Origin: an uncultured Porphyromonadaceae bacterium
GTDB taxonomy: Bacteria; Bacteroidota; Bacteroidia; Bacteroidales; Muribaculaceae
Direction: 5' to 3'
Assembly (NCBI GenBank): GCA_947177685.1
Contig: CAMWVE010000011.1
Span: 1 to 64,000, forward strand
DNA: 64,000 nucleotides
In this document: positions 36,087-46,075 of the stretch, one piece after another
How the letters are laid out: every line of letters starts with the position of its first letter
Numbering within the stretch: the first letter of the stretch is position 1
Notes under the pieces: generated by a model
Database searches by the model: none
What the model saw: only the letters and a program-made list of their open reading frames with translations
What the model was told of the DNA's origin: nothing
Made by a program: the position numbers and the translations under genes

Positions 36087-37816
36087 AGTGATGGAATTTT
36101 GTTGTTAGACTGTTGTAAGGCAGCCCTTTCCGTACGCGATTTCGGTCCCGGATCAGGCTCGTTCATAAGGTCGACGAACTCCTGTGTTATTATGAAAACG
36201 TCGGCAGGCGAGGTGGGGCGCAGCGGACCATACCACTTGAACTGCGGCAGGTAGAGCTGCGAGCGCTTTGCCAGATAGAGCGGCACAATTGACGATGATG
36301 ATTCGGGCCATGTTTTCATCCGCTCCAGTGCGTTATCCTTGAAGTCGGCAGTCAGGAAACTTGACTCCAGAGTTGCCATTTTATTATATGTGGAGTCGTT
36401 TTCCATGGGCAGCGATATGGCTTGCACATTGCCGCTCACATCAAGCCGGCGCAAGTGACCGTCGGTGAAACTTGCGAGCATCTCCTTGCCGGTGAGCTGC
36501 TGATAGAATCCATCTTCAATTTCCTCAGCCATGAAGCCGAAATCGGGCAGACGGGCAAAGTCAACGGTGGAGTCATTCATGTGCACCTGTATGACGTTGC
36601 CGAAAATCTGGCGGTTATCGCTCCACACCACAGGATGACGGTCGAGATAGAGCATGGAGTCGCGCTGAATGAAGGTCATGGAGTCACAGATGCCCTGAAG
36701 ATCAGAACGATAGAATTTCACACGGTGTGCCGCAACCAGATGATGTGTGGTGTCAGCAGGAATTGTCACCGTTATGCTGTCAAGAAATTCTTCGGCTTCA
36801 GGAGTTATGACTTGGAACACGCGGATGGTGTCGGCATGCAGGTGAAGCGTGTCGCCCTGCGAATATTCTTTGGCGAGCGCTTTACCTGTAACAAAAGCAC
36901 TGTCAGTCAATTCGTTGTAGAATCCATATTCACCCAAGAGCATCACTTTCTTGATGCTGTCAGTCATCACCACATTGCCAAACGCCTCGCCATAGCCCGC
37001 GTTGCGGTCATAGATGAGGGTGTCGCCCACCAGAGTGCTGTTGCGGTTAGTGACCACCACTGACCGGCGATAGAGGTCGGCGTAGGATGTCTCGGTGTTG
37101 TAAGCAGCCGAGTCAGTGTAAATCTTGCCGTCTTTGCTTATGATGACCGAGGGCACGTTCATCAGAGCCACATGTGTTTTGGTGTTGTAATAGAGGTCAT
37201 CGGTGTAGATGTTCAGCGTGTCAGCCTGTCCTATCGACTCCAGATGCACATTACGGCGGAAATTGGCTTCGGCAGTGGGAGGGGCATACTCACCATACTG
37301 CGATGTGAGGCGGTTTTTGTCATCGGTGAGCGTGCCGCCAACTTCATAGTATCCTAAATCTATGCCTAAGTCATAGTTGAAGATGGTGGTCGTAAGCTCC
37401 ACATCGCGGTTTATCAGGCGCACCTGTTTGCCATAATCGGCATAAAGGACAGCAAGTTGCAGTGAATCGGTGTAAACAAGTTCGTCAGCGAACACAAAGA
37501 GGGTGTCACCCTGCTCCATCCTCACATTTCCATACGCTTCAAGCGAGTTGGTCTGATCGTAGAAATGCGCCGAGTCGCAATACATGAACATGTCGTTTTT
37601 GCGAAACACCACGTCGCCGGTCAATATCTGATAGTCGGCACCCTCGCGGGTACTGAGGCGGTGAGCCTGCTCAAGGAAAATTTTCCCTTCCTGATAGCGG
37701 TTGGCTGAAGGCACCATGGGTGCGATTGTGTCACGTTTGTCGTTCTGCGGCACAATTCCGGCAATCATAATAACGGTAATGACAGCCGTGGCAATCACAA
37801 AAAGAATCCGCTTCAT
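36083..37816 (-). CDS. OstA-like LPS-transport protein
   Basis: The 577-residue protein has an N-terminal membrane anchor or signal (ILFVIATAVITVIMIAGIVP) and long beta-jellyroll repeats with the OstA/LptA-type pattern (RKNDMFMYCDSAHFY, LEAYGNVRMEQGDTLFVFADELVY). Such Bacteroidetes proteins are annotated OstA-like and are thought to help carry LPS across the periplasm, as LptA/LptD-N domains do. It lies 24 nt downstream of the surA-like PPIase gene, which fits a shared role in outer-membrane assembly. Confidence 0.85.
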   Translation of the reverse strand: MKRILFVIATAVITVIMIAGIVPQNDKRDTIAPMVPSANRYQEGKIFLEQAHRLSTREGADYQILTGDVVFRKNDMFMYCDSAHFYDQTNSLEAYGNVRMEQGDTLFVFADELVYTDSLQLAVLYADYGKQVRLINRDVELTTTIFNYDLGIDLGYYEVGGTLTDDKNRLTSQYGEYAPPTAEANFRRNVHLESIGQADTLNIYTDDLYYNTKTHVALMNVPSVIISKDGKIYTDSAAYNTETSYADLYRRSVVVTNRNSTLVGDTLIYDRNAGYGEAFGNVVMTDSIKKVMLLGEYGFYNELTDSAFVTGKALAKEYSQGDTLHLHADTIRVFQVITPEAEEFLDSITVTIPADTTHHLVAAHRVKFYRSDLQGICDSMTFIQRDSMLYLDRHPVVWSDNRQIFGNVIQVHMNDSTVDFARLPDFGFMAEEIEDGFYQQLTGKEMLASFTDGHLRRLDVSGNVQAISLPMENDSTYNKMATLESSFLTADFKDNALERMKTWPESSSSIVPLYLAKRSQLYLPQFKWYGPLRPTSPADVFIITQEFVDLMNEPDPGPKSRTERAALQQSNNKIPSL

Positions 37817-37840
37817 TTCAGGAAGTCAGTCGGTTGTGGG

Positions 37841-39190
37841 TCAACGAATCCAGCCTTCGTTCTCGAAGGTGCAGTCTGCCCAGTTTTCTTCAATCTTAAC
37901 GTAAGTGTCCTTGATTTTCTTGGCGAGCCATGTCTTGATGACTTTCTCACGCGCCGCGTTCTCACACATCTCCTTCAGTGTCTGGAAGTCATCGGCAAGA
38001 TTAGCCTGATGTGCAGGAATACGCTGTGTGAGTTTTACCGTAGCAACCACCTCGCGGTTACGCTTGGGATCCATCATCACGAAGGCATCCGAAATTTCGC
38101 CCGGTTCCATCTTGTCGACCACCTTGGCAATTTCCTGCGGGAGCTGCGACATCTCGAAGCGGGTGCTTCCAGTCTCATTATTAGTCATGATGCCTCGGCT
38201 GAAACGGGTATCCTTATCCTGCGAAATTATCGCGGTAGCTTCCTCGAAAGTGAATTTGCCTTCACGCATTTCAGCCACTGCCGAGTCCAGACGCGCAGTT
38301 GCCACATTCAAATCTTCCTGCGACACTTTGGGGCGGAGCAGAATGTGACGGGTGTTGATGCGGTCACCGCGTTTCTCTATCAGCTGAATTATGTGGTAGC
38401 CATACTGAGTCTCGACTATTTTCGACACTTTCTTCGGGTCATTGAGGTTGAATGCCACGGCAGCATACTCAGGTTCGAGGTGACCGCGACCGAGGAATCC
38501 GATTTCACCGCCATGCGATGCCGAACCGAGGTCCTCGCTGTAAAGGGTGGCAAGCGTGGAGAATGATGTCTCGCCGTTGACCACACGATCAGAGTATTCG
38601 CGCAGACGCGCCTTCACGTCGTCGATTTCCTCACGAGGAATCACGGGGTTGATGGTCATTATCTGCACCTCCACCTGAAGGGGAATCAGGGGCACACTGT
38701 CCTCAGGCAACTGGCGATAGTAGCGCTGCACGTCAGAGGGAGTGATTTTCACATCCTTCACCATGTTGCGCTTCACCTGATCTATTCTGGACTGGTTACG
38801 GAGCTGCTCGGCACGGAGTTCACGGATTTCCGGAACAGATTTGCGGAAGTATTCCTCGACTTTTTCTTTTGAGCCTATGTTGGTGACAAGGTAGTTGATC
38901 CAGCTGTCGACCTGCTGGCTCACCATTGATTCCTGCACTTCCACGGTGTCAATGTCGGCTTGATGCAGAAACAGTTTCTCTATTGCGAGATTTTCAGGTA
39001 TCACGCAGTAGGGGTCGCCCTTGATGGGTGTACGCTCATAGAGCATCTGCTGGTAATACTCCTCAATTTCCGACTTGTAGATGGGCTGGTCACCGATGGT
39101 CCAAGCCACCTCCTCAACAATATTGTTCTGACCGCACACAACCGGCGCGATTAATGCAAAAATGCCAATGATTAGCTTATGTAATTTCAC
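37841..39190 (-). CDS. SurA-like periplasmic peptidyl-prolyl isomerase
   Basis: The protein has a signal peptide (from GTG 39190: KLHKLIIGIFALIAPVVCGQ), a SurA N-terminal chaperone region (about 25-170), and two parvulin-type domains. The first shows LYSEDLGSASHGGEIGFLGRGHLEPEYAAVAF; the second starts around INTRHILLRPKVS. It should fold outer-membrane proteins in the periplasm. An upstream GTG at 39217 lies within 1 nt of the -7 box TAAATTTG (39219-39226), so I prefer 39190. Which GTG is used is inference. Confidence 0.85.
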   Translation of the reverse strand: MKLHKLIIGIFALIAPVVCGQNNIVEEVAWTIGDQPIYKSEIEEYYQQMLYERTPIKGDPYCVIPENLAIEKLFLHQADIDTVEVQESMVSQQVDSWINYLVTNIGSKEKVEEYFRKSVPEIRELRAEQLRNQSRIDQVKRNMVKDVKITPSDVQRYYRQLPEDSVPLIPLQVEVQIMTINPVIPREEIDDVKARLREYSDRVVNGETSFSTLATLYSEDLGSASHGGEIGFLGRGHLEPEYAAVAFNLNDPKKVSKIVETQYGYHIIQLIEKRGDRINTRHILLRPKVSQEDLNVATARLDSAVAEMREGKFTFEEATAIISQDKDTRFSRGIMTNNETGSTRFEMSQLPQEIAKVVDKMEPGEISDAFVMMDPKRNREVVATVKLTQRIPAHQANLADDFQTLKEMCENAAREKVIKTWLAKKIKDTYVKIEENWADCTFENEGWIR

Positions 39191-39360
39191 TGTGATATAC
39201 TGTTTACGTTTTATCACGCAAATTTACGCTTTCTTTTTGACTTATCCGCAACTATCTCGCTAAAATCAGCGCGCGCTTTACAAAAAAATGTTAAGATTAC
39301 CCTGCTTTTTCAAAGCCGGTTCAATAATGATACAGGCTGAGAGGGTATGAGGGGCTGTTC

Positions 39361-39891
39361 TTAAAATCTGTAAGCGACGCCTAAAGCCAGAGTTGTGGTG
39401 CTGAACCGCTTTACAAGCGAATAACGTGCCTCGAATGTGAACCGGAGCGACTCGGTGGCGTTAAGTCCCACTCCGGCGCCTAAATTCAGACCGAAACGGT
39501 TCTTGCGCTTTGAAACATCATCGAACTTGTCATTCGACCACACCTCCTGATAGCTTGTCCAGCATGAGTAATTCAATCCTGCCAAAGGATAGATTTCAAA
39601 CTTACTGCCACTCTGTATGTCAAGCGGAACATGAAAATCGAAGTTAATCAGCATGCCGTCGCGATTATTGTTGCGGAAAGCATATTGCAGGTTGGGCGCC
39701 ACACGAAAATGTTCCGAGAATGCATAGCTGAACTGAATGCCTGCCACAGCCGATTCGTTACGCGAAGTGTAGCCCAGTTCAACGCCCACGTTCTTTTCTC
39801 CCTTGACCGCTGCCTTACCACTGCCGAACGTACCTATGAGCATCAGCAGCACACCCATGCCGGCAATCAGATTCTTGATGTTTGAAGCCAT
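39361..39891 (-). CDS. Outer-membrane beta-barrel protein
   Basis: The 176-residue protein has a signal peptide (GMGVLLMLIGTFGSGKA) and an eight-strand-like barrel of alternating residues (VGVELGYTSRN, FRVAPNLQYAFRNN, FGLNLGAGVGLN) ending in the aromatic strand ALGVAYRF. It fits the OmpW/porin-family-like small barrels of Bacteroidales. A TAAGTTTG box at 39931-39938 is a plausible -7 element. It stands alone between surA and the divergent tamB. The function is unknown. Confidence 0.72.
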   Translation of the reverse strand: MASNIKNLIAGMGVLLMLIGTFGSGKAAVKGEKNVGVELGYTSRNESAVAGIQFSYAFSEHFRVAPNLQYAFRNNNRDGMLINFDFHVPLDIQSGSKFEIYPLAGLNYSCWTSYQEVWSNDKFDDVSKRKNRFGLNLGAGVGLNATESLRFTFEARYSLVKRFSTTTLALGVAYRF

Positions 39892-40014
39892 ATTTTTTAG
39901 CCGTTTTCTGTTATTTTGTTTTATTGACTACAAACTTAAGCATAAAGTTCGGAATTATAACACATAAACAAAAAAAATTATGTAATTTCGCATAAAATAA
40001 TCCGATTTCCGCCT

Positions 40015-43000
40015 ATGAAGTGGACCTATCGCGTGTTTCGCACTGTTTGTCTGACGGTATTGGCGCTTGCCATTCTGATACCGATGCTGCTTTATGTACT
40101 GCTGTCGTTGCCGGCGGTGCAGAATAACCTGTGTGACCGCGCGGAGACTGAGTTGAGCAAGCTGCTGCAGACTCCGGTGTCCATAAACTCCCTGACAGTG
40201 GTACCATTTAACCGTGTGGTTCTGCGCGGAGTAACCGTAACTGACAATGACGGCGACACGCTCATGACCATACACCGCCTCAGTGCCGGGGTCAACTTCC
40301 AGCAGCTGCTGAAAACCCGGGAGGTGGGAGTGGATTATGCCGAACTGACCGGACTTGACGCACGTCTGTGGAAAACCGATCCTGACGCCCCGCTAAACAT
40401 CGACCATATCATCCGTGCGCTCAAAGGCGACAATCCCGACAAGCCCAAATCTGACATTGACCTGCGCCTGTCAACCGTGGTCATACGTCGCACTTCATTA
40501 AGTTATGACTTGCTGTCGGCGCCGCGCGACACCGGAAGATTCGACAAAAACCATGTGAAAATCACCGATTTACGGGCGGACATAGGCGTGCCGAAGATTA
40601 CACGCGACAGCTTTGTGGTGGATGTGAAGCGAATAGCGTTCAACGAGCAATCGGGCTTCAGCATGACCGACTTCAACGGATTGTTCAACATCTCGAAGTC
40701 GCAGGCAGTGATTCATTCGCTCACCCTCAGTCTGCCCAACTCTCTGCTGGAACTCGGACCTGTGGAACTTACCTACGACAACTGGCAGCCCAAGGATCCG
40801 CTTGATTTGCTCAGCAACGACACCCTCAACATCGACATTCTCACCGGAAGTCATCTTACTCCGGCAGATTTCGCCGCCTTTGTGCCTGAACTCTCCGGAT
40901 TGACCACACCGCTGAACATTTCAACTTCACTGGTGGCTGACAAGCAACATCTCGACATACGCCACATTGACATTGCAGCTGCTGACCACTCCATGTCGCT
41001 CCTCATGAACGGCACCATAACAAACTACAGCTCAATGGATTCCATCGCATTATGTCTGCCGGTCATGTCAATCAACACCTCTGCCGCAAGCATAATCTCC
41101 CGGCTGCAGAAGCCACTTGGACTGCCATCTTCGCTTGTCACCTCACTCAACGGACTGCATACGCTGAACATTAACGGTACGCTTGACGCCGACATGCTCC
41201 GGGGTAGATTCCACGGCGCCATAATCTCTTCGCTCGGTAACATAGAAATAAACGCATCTTATCGTCGCAGCTCGGTCAATCACCCTGTTTCGGTTCAGGG
41301 AAAAGTCAGCACCGACGGCTTCGAACTTGCGCCCATGTTGCCCGCGTCGCACCTCGGGACAGTGCAGCTCGATGCCACAGGAACTGCCACTTTTGGCAAA
41401 AATATGAAGAAGTTTGACGCCGATGCACAGATTGACCTTCTGGAATTCAAGGATTATCCCTACCGCAATATTGCCCTCTCTGCCCGCGGCGAAGGGGATG
41501 ACATTGCCGTTACCGCTGATGTTGATGACCCCAACGCCCGGATGATGCTGACGCTCGGCGTTGCCACTCCGCGGAAACAGCCCGTCTCGGCATCACTCAA
41601 CGCCGAGATTAAGGATGTCGACCTTCATGCCTTGAACCTGATCAACAAATATCCCGGCTATCGACTGAGCGCCAATATTGCAGGAGATTACTGCGGATTC
41701 AACCCTAACGAAGCTGACGGATTGCTTCATATTGCCGACCTGAGTTTCCACAGTCCTGACCCTGAGAATGCATCGCTCGACATGAAGTCACTTGCGCTCA
41801 ACTTCTCCGGCTCTAACCTTCCGGCTGAAATAACCCTTGACTCGGATTTTCTCGATGCCGAAATCAGCGGCAGCTACAATTTAGGCGAAATAGTGCCGGC
41901 GGTGAAGTCCATTCTTGAAGAGCAGTTCCCGGTGGTTTTCCCGGCGCAGGAGAAATCGCGCAACTCTGTTGCCGCGACCACGCACCGTGTGAACGACTTC
42001 ACCCTCAACGCCACATTAAAATATAATGAGCAACTCATCCGCTTCCTGAACCTCCCTGTCAGCGTCATCTATCCCGTGACAATAGCCGCGGACCTTGACA
42101 CCGAGGCGAACCGACTCGACTTTGACCTTAATGCACCCTATCTGCAGCAGAAGGACAAACTCATAGAACAGACACGACTGACCTTCCGCTCCGACTCCAC
42201 CGACCACGTCATGCGACTCGCAGCCACCACCACGGTGCCTACCAAAAACGGTCCGATGACGATGCGACTCAATTGCGACGGCGCCGACAACAGACTCCAC
42301 ACCCATCTGGATTGGAAAATCAAACGTCAGGCGGCTTACGAGGGTGATGTCGACATCGAAGCCTTGTTCAAGCGCGACGGGCAGGACGCACTGGCTGCCG
42401 ACATAGCCATCAACCGCAGCGAACTGACGTTCAACGACAGCACATGGACAGTATTCCCCGCGACAATCGAGGCATCAGCCGGACAAGTGAAAATCAATGG
42501 CTTCGACGTGCGCCGCGACAACCAGTTCGTAACCATCAGGGGTGTGGCTTCACATGACCCGGAGGATCAGATTGTCCTCGACCTGCTCAACGTCAATCTG
42601 GACTATATTTTTGAATCGCTCGGCATCGACAAAGCCATGTTGGGTGGTGATGCCACCGGACGTTTCTATGCGTCACAGCTGTTCACCAAGGAGCCGCGAC
42701 TTATCACTGACGGTCTGAAAGTCAAGAACATAAGCTATAACAAAACCGTTTTCGGCGATGCGCTCATCAAGAGCCGGTGGGATGTGGAGAACCGTGCCAT
42801 AACCCTCGACGCGGTCATCGATCAGCCTGACAACATCAAGTCGGTCATCAACGGCGCCATCTTCCCCCTGAACGACTCGCTTGACATCACCTTCCGCTGC
42901 AAACGTATTCCGGTTGGGTTCCTTAAGCCTTACATGTCAGCCTTCACCTCCGAGGTATCGGGATATGCCTCAGGATGGGCACGCCTGTTCGGTACCTTCA

Positions 43001-44643
43001 AGCTCATTGACCTCGAAGGTGACATCTTCGCCGAGGACCTCCGACTGAAAATCGACTTTACCAACACGGTCTATGCCGCCACCGATTCAGTCCACATCAC
43101 ACCCGGTCTTATATCGGTCCGCGACATCACCCTCACCGACCCCTACGGCAACCATGCGCTGCTCAACGGATGGGTGCGCCACAGCTTCTTCAAGGAGCCG
43201 AGCTTCGACTTCGCCATCACCAAGGCAAACAATTTCCTGAGCTACGACGTGCCCATATCAGACAATCCCGACTGGTACGGACGCATCTTCGGCAACGGCT
43301 CGGCGCATGTTGACGGCGCGCCCGGCGTGGTCAACATCGGCGTTGACATGTCAACCGCCCCCAAGTCAGTCTTTACCTTCGTCCTCTCTGACCGCGAGGA
43401 TGCCTACGAGTATAACTTCATCACGTTCCGCGACCGTAACGCCATCGCCGCTGCAGACTCCATCCGCAACACCCTCACTCCGGAGCAGCGGGTGGTCAAC
43501 GAGTTGCGCGAGCGCATGGCACAGACCGAGCAGAGTGTACCCTCGGTCTACAACATGAAAATCAACGTCGATGTTACTCCGGTCGCCACCCTTATCCTGA
43601 AAATGGACCCCATAGGCGGAGACAGCATCCGTGCCAACGGAAAAGGCAGCCTGCAGCTTGACTACGGCTCGGCTAACGAGGACCTGCGCATCATAGGCAG
43701 CTATGTTCTGGAACAAGGCAAATACAATTTCACCCTTCAGGACATCATTATTAAAGAATTTTCAATCCGCGAGGGTAGCACCATCTCGTTCCATGGCGAC
43801 CCCTACGCCGCGAAACTCAAACTGCAGGCATCCTACGCCCTCAATGCCAACCTCAGCGACCTCGACGAATCGTTCCTTCAGGACAAAGAGCTGAACCGCA
43901 CCAACGTGCCGGTTCACGCGCTGCTCAATGTCACGGGCGATGTCCGGCAACCCGACCTATCGTTTGACCTTGAGTTCCCCACCCTCACGCAGGATGTCTA
44001 CCGCAAAGTCCGGAGTATCATCAGCACGGAGGACATGATGAACCGCCAGATAATCTATCTTCTCGCCCTGAACCGCTTCTACACCCCTGACTACATGGGG
44101 TCGACCACCAAAGGAAACGAGCTTGTGTCCGTGGCGTCATCAACCATATCATCGCAACTAAGCAGCATGCTCGGGCAGCTGAGCGAAAACTGGAGCATAG
44201 CGCCAAATTTCCGCAGCGACCGCGGCGACTTCTCCGATGTGGAAGTCGATCTGGCACTCTCCAGCCGACTGCTCAACAACCGGTTGCTGTTCAACGGTAA
44301 CTTCGGCTATCGCGACGACGCCCTCAACGCATCGCAGTTCATCGGCGACTTCGATCTGGAATACCTGCTCAACAAGTCGGGTAACATCCGACTCAAAGCC
44401 TACAACCGCTACAACGACCGCAACTACTATGTGCGCACGGCTACAACCACACAGGGAATAGGCATTCTGTTCAAACGCGACTTCGACTCGCTGACATCAT
44501 TCCTCAAGCCCCTCCGCCGCAAGAAAAAACCGGTCGAACAAACTGACTCCGTCAGCATCTCCGCCACCGTCGACATCCTCAACGACTCCACCGTAGTAGT
44601 CACCGACTCCCTCTCAGTCACCCCCATTCAAAATCCAAAATAA
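40015..44643 (+). CDS. tamB: TamB-family translocation/assembly module protein
   Basis: The 1542-residue protein has a single N-terminal membrane anchor (VCLTVLALAILIPMLLYVLL). A very long AsmA/TamB beta-taco follows, with many short repeated strands (ISGSYNLGEIVPAV, ITLTDPYGNHALLNGWV). The C-terminal DUF490 domain is at about 1130-1490 (IRANGKGSLQLDYGS, RIIGSYVLEQGKYNFTLQDIIIKEFSI). TamB-like bridges span the periplasm; they are implicated in phospholipid transport to the outer membrane and in OMP assembly. No tamA neighbour is seen. The BRO-N/Fic gene follows after 16 nt, so it may be cotranscribed. Confidence 0.92.
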   Translation: MKWTYRVFRTVCLTVLALAILIPMLLYVLLSLPAVQNNLCDRAETELSKLLQTPVSINSLTVVPFNRVVLRGVTVTDNDGDTLMTIHRLSAGVNFQQLLKTREVGVDYAELTGLDARLWKTDPDAPLNIDHIIRALKGDNPDKPKSDIDLRLSTVVIRRTSLSYDLLSAPRDTGRFDKNHVKITDLRADIGVPKITRDSFVVDVKRIAFNEQSGFSMTDFNGLFNISKSQAVIHSLTLSLPNSLLELGPVELTYDNWQPKDPLDLLSNDTLNIDILTGSHLTPADFAAFVPELSGLTTPLNISTSLVADKQHLDIRHIDIAAADHSMSLLMNGTITNYSSMDSIALCLPVMSINTSAASIISRLQKPLGLPSSLVTSLNGLHTLNINGTLDADMLRGRFHGAIISSLGNIEINASYRRSSVNHPVSVQGKVSTDGFELAPMLPASHLGTVQLDATGTATFGKNMKKFDADAQIDLLEFKDYPYRNIALSARGEGDDIAVTADVDDPNARMMLTLGVATPRKQPVSASLNAEIKDVDLHALNLINKYPGYRLSANIAGDYCGFNPNEADGLLHIADLSFHSPDPENASLDMKSLALNFSGSNLPAEITLDSDFLDAEISGSYNLGEIVPAVKSILEEQFPVVFPAQEKSRNSVAATTHRVNDFTLNATLKYNEQLIRFLNLPVSVIYPVTIAADLDTEANRLDFDLNAPYLQQKDKLIEQTRLTFRSDSTDHVMRLAATTTVPTKNGPMTMRLNCDGADNRLHTHLDWKIKRQAAYEGDVDIEALFKRDGQDALAADIAINRSELTFNDSTWTVFPATIEASAGQVKINGFDVRRDNQFVTIRGVASHDPEDQIVLDLLNVNLDYIFESLGIDKAMLGGDATGRFYASQLFTKEPRLITDGLKVKNISYNKTVFGDALIKSRWDVENRAITLDAVIDQPDNIKSVINGAIFPLNDSLDITFRCKRIPVGFLKPYMSAFTSEVSGYASGWARLFGTFKLIDLEGDIFAEDLRLKIDFTNTVYAATDSVHITPGLISVRDITLTDPYGNHALLNGWVRHSFFKEPSFDFAITKANNFLSYDVPISDNPDWYGRIFGNGSAHVDGAPGVVNIGVDMSTAPKSVFTFVLSDREDAYEYNFITFRDRNAIAAADSIRNTLTPEQRVVNELRERMAQTEQSVPSVYNMKINVDVTPVATLILKMDPIGGDSIRANGKGSLQLDYGSANEDLRIIGSYVLEQGKYNFTLQDIIIKEFSIREGSTISFHGDPYAAKLKLQASYALNANLSDLDESFLQDKELNRTNVPVHALLNVTGDVRQPDLSFDLEFPTLTQDVYRKVRSIISTEDMMNRQIIYLLALNRFYTPDYMGSTTKGNELVSVASSTISSQLSSMLGQLSENWSIAPNFRSDRGDFSDVEVDLALSSRLLNNRLLFNGNFGYRDDALNASQFIGDFDLEYLLNKSGNIRLKAYNRYNDRNYYVRTATTTQGIGILFKRDFDSLTSFLKPLRRKKKPVEQTDSVSISATVDILNDSTVVVTDSLSVTPIQNPK

Positions 44644-44659
44644 AAGTCACGTCAAAGCA

Positions 44660-45532
44660 ATGAGCAAGAAGTCAATACGGTTTTTCAACGATCGCGAGGT
44701 GAGGGCGGTATGGGATGACGAAAACAACTGCTGGTGGTTCTCGGCAACTGATGTGGTGCGAGCTATCAATAACGAGCCGGATTATACGAAAGCCGGTAAC
44801 TATTGGCGATGGCTTAAACGAAAGTTAGCGCAAGAGGGAATTCAACTCGTGAGTGCCACTCACGGGTTCAAATTCGAGGCGCCCGATGGCAAGCAACGTA
44901 AGGCTGACGTTTTGAATAGCAACGGCGTTATCCTCCTCGCCCAGCATTATCCCAACAATCGAGCGGGGGAGTTCCTTAATTGGTTCACATACAGCGACAA
45001 CACTATTGACGGGCAGAGCCGAAAGAAAGCATACACCCTGTTTGAGAGCGGATTGCTCAATTCGCTCGAACCGGGTAGTATGAAATGTCTGCAACAGATT
45101 CATGCCTATCTGTTTGGCGGTTTATACGAGTTTGCAGGAAAGATAAGGAATAAAAACATATCGAAAGGGGGATTCACGTTTGCCAACTGCCTTCATTTCC
45201 CCACAATCATACCTACGATTGAACGGATGCCTGAAACCACGCTTTATGAGATTGCTGACAAGTATGTGGAGATGAACGTGTTGCATCCTTTTATGGAAGG
45301 AAACGGACGAAGCACGCGCATCTGGCTTGACCTTATGCTTCGTCGCTCGCTGAAGCGGTGCGTCGACTGGAGCCTGATTGACAAGAATGAATATCTGACC
45401 GCTATGCGCGAAAGCGTGGTTGACTCATCGCATATCAAGAGACTGCTGAATGGTGCGCTGACTGACAAAATCAACGACCGCGAGATGTTCATGAAAGGAA
45501 TCGACTACTCATATTATTACGAGGAAGAGTAA
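44660..45532 (+). CDS. BRO-N/DinD-like domain fused to class III Fic AMP transferase
   Basis: The 290-residue protein begins with a BRO-N/DinD-type domain (about 5-115: VWDDENNCWWFSATDVVRA, YWRWLKRKLAQEG, PDGKQRKADVL), as in phage antirepressors and DinD. A Fic domain follows with an intact active-site loop HPFMEGNGRSTR (209-220). Fic enzymes usually transfer AMP to target proteins. The C-terminus KGIDYSYYYEEE has the class III inhibitory pattern S-x3-E (Ser284, Glu288), with Glu in place of the usual Gly/Asn. No separate antitoxin gene is present. It lies between tamB and umuD. Confidence 0.85.
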   Translation: MSKKSIRFFNDREVRAVWDDENNCWWFSATDVVRAINNEPDYTKAGNYWRWLKRKLAQEGIQLVSATHGFKFEAPDGKQRKADVLNSNGVILLAQHYPNNRAGEFLNWFTYSDNTIDGQSRKKAYTLFESGLLNSLEPGSMKCLQQIHAYLFGGLYEFAGKIRNKNISKGGFTFANCLHFPTIIPTIERMPETTLYEIADKYVEMNVLHPFMEGNGRSTRIWLDLMLRRSLKRCVDWSLIDKNEYLTAMRESVVDSSHIKRLLNGALTDKINDREMFMKGIDYSYYYEEE

Positions 45533-45562
45533 CAGTAAACCGCGGAGTGAAATTAACATGAG

Positions 45563-45598
45563 TGTGCTTCAATCAAGCACATCCGGTTTGTAATTTTG
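45563..45598 (+). promoter_or_regulatory. umuDC promoter with overlapping palindromic operator
   Basis: TGTGCTT (45563-45569) and AAGCACA (45575-45581) are perfect inverted repeats with a 5-nt spacer. They lie where the -33 element should be, upstream of the -7 box TAATTTTG (45591-45598). The arrangement suggests repressor control of the translesion polymerase genes. Confidence 0.6.
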
Positions 45599-45616
45599 CC
45601 ACAAAATCATAGGCAA

Positions 45617-46075
45617 ATGACCACACTCACACTTGAACTCCACGCCCCAGACCTGACCACAAAGCTCTCCCTGCCGTTTGCCGACGGGGGGATACAGGCA
45701 GGATTCCCAAGCCCGGCACAGGACTATCTGGCTGACAGCATTGACCTTAACCGTGAGCTTATAGAGCATCCGGCTGCCACTTTCTACGCCAAGGTGGTGG
45801 GCGACTCCATGATTGAGGAGGGGATTGAGGAGGGTGACCTGCTTGTGGTGGACCGGGCGCTGCAACCGGAACACGGCGACCTTGCTGTGTGCTGCCTGAA
45901 CGGTGAATTTACCCTGAAACGCCTCTGTTTCATGGATGGTTCGCGCCTCCGGCTGATGCCGTCGAACCGCCGTTACCGCCCCATCGAGATCTGCGAGGGT
46001 GACAATTTCATGGTGTGGGGTGTGGTACGCTACACCATCAAGGCTAACCGCCACAGACGTTCAAGGCTATGGTAG
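45617..46075 (+). CDS. umuD: UmuD-like autoproteolytic subunit of DNA polymerase V
   Basis: From the ATG at 45617 the product is 152 residues. It is a LexA/UmuD S24-type protein: self-cleavage at Ala28-Gly29 (QAGFPSPAQDY), nucleophile Ser64 in VGDSM, and general base Lys101 in FTLKRL. RecA-stimulated cleavage would activate UmuC for translesion synthesis. A start further upstream at TTG 45596 would lie inside the promoter and is rejected. The 3' end overlaps umuC by 7 nt. Confidence 0.92.
   Translation: MTTLTLELHAPDLTTKLSLPFADGGIQAGFPSPAQDYLADSIDLNRELIEHPAATFYAKVVGDSMIEEGIEEGDLLVVDRALQPEHGDLAVCCLNGEFTLKRLCFMDGSRLRLMPSNRRYRPIEICEGDNFMVWGVVRYTIKANRHRRSRLW

Noticed and set aside
45569-46054. 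Long open frame antisense to umuD
   Set aside because: It mirrors the strongly conserved umuD and has no recognisable protein pattern or promoter.
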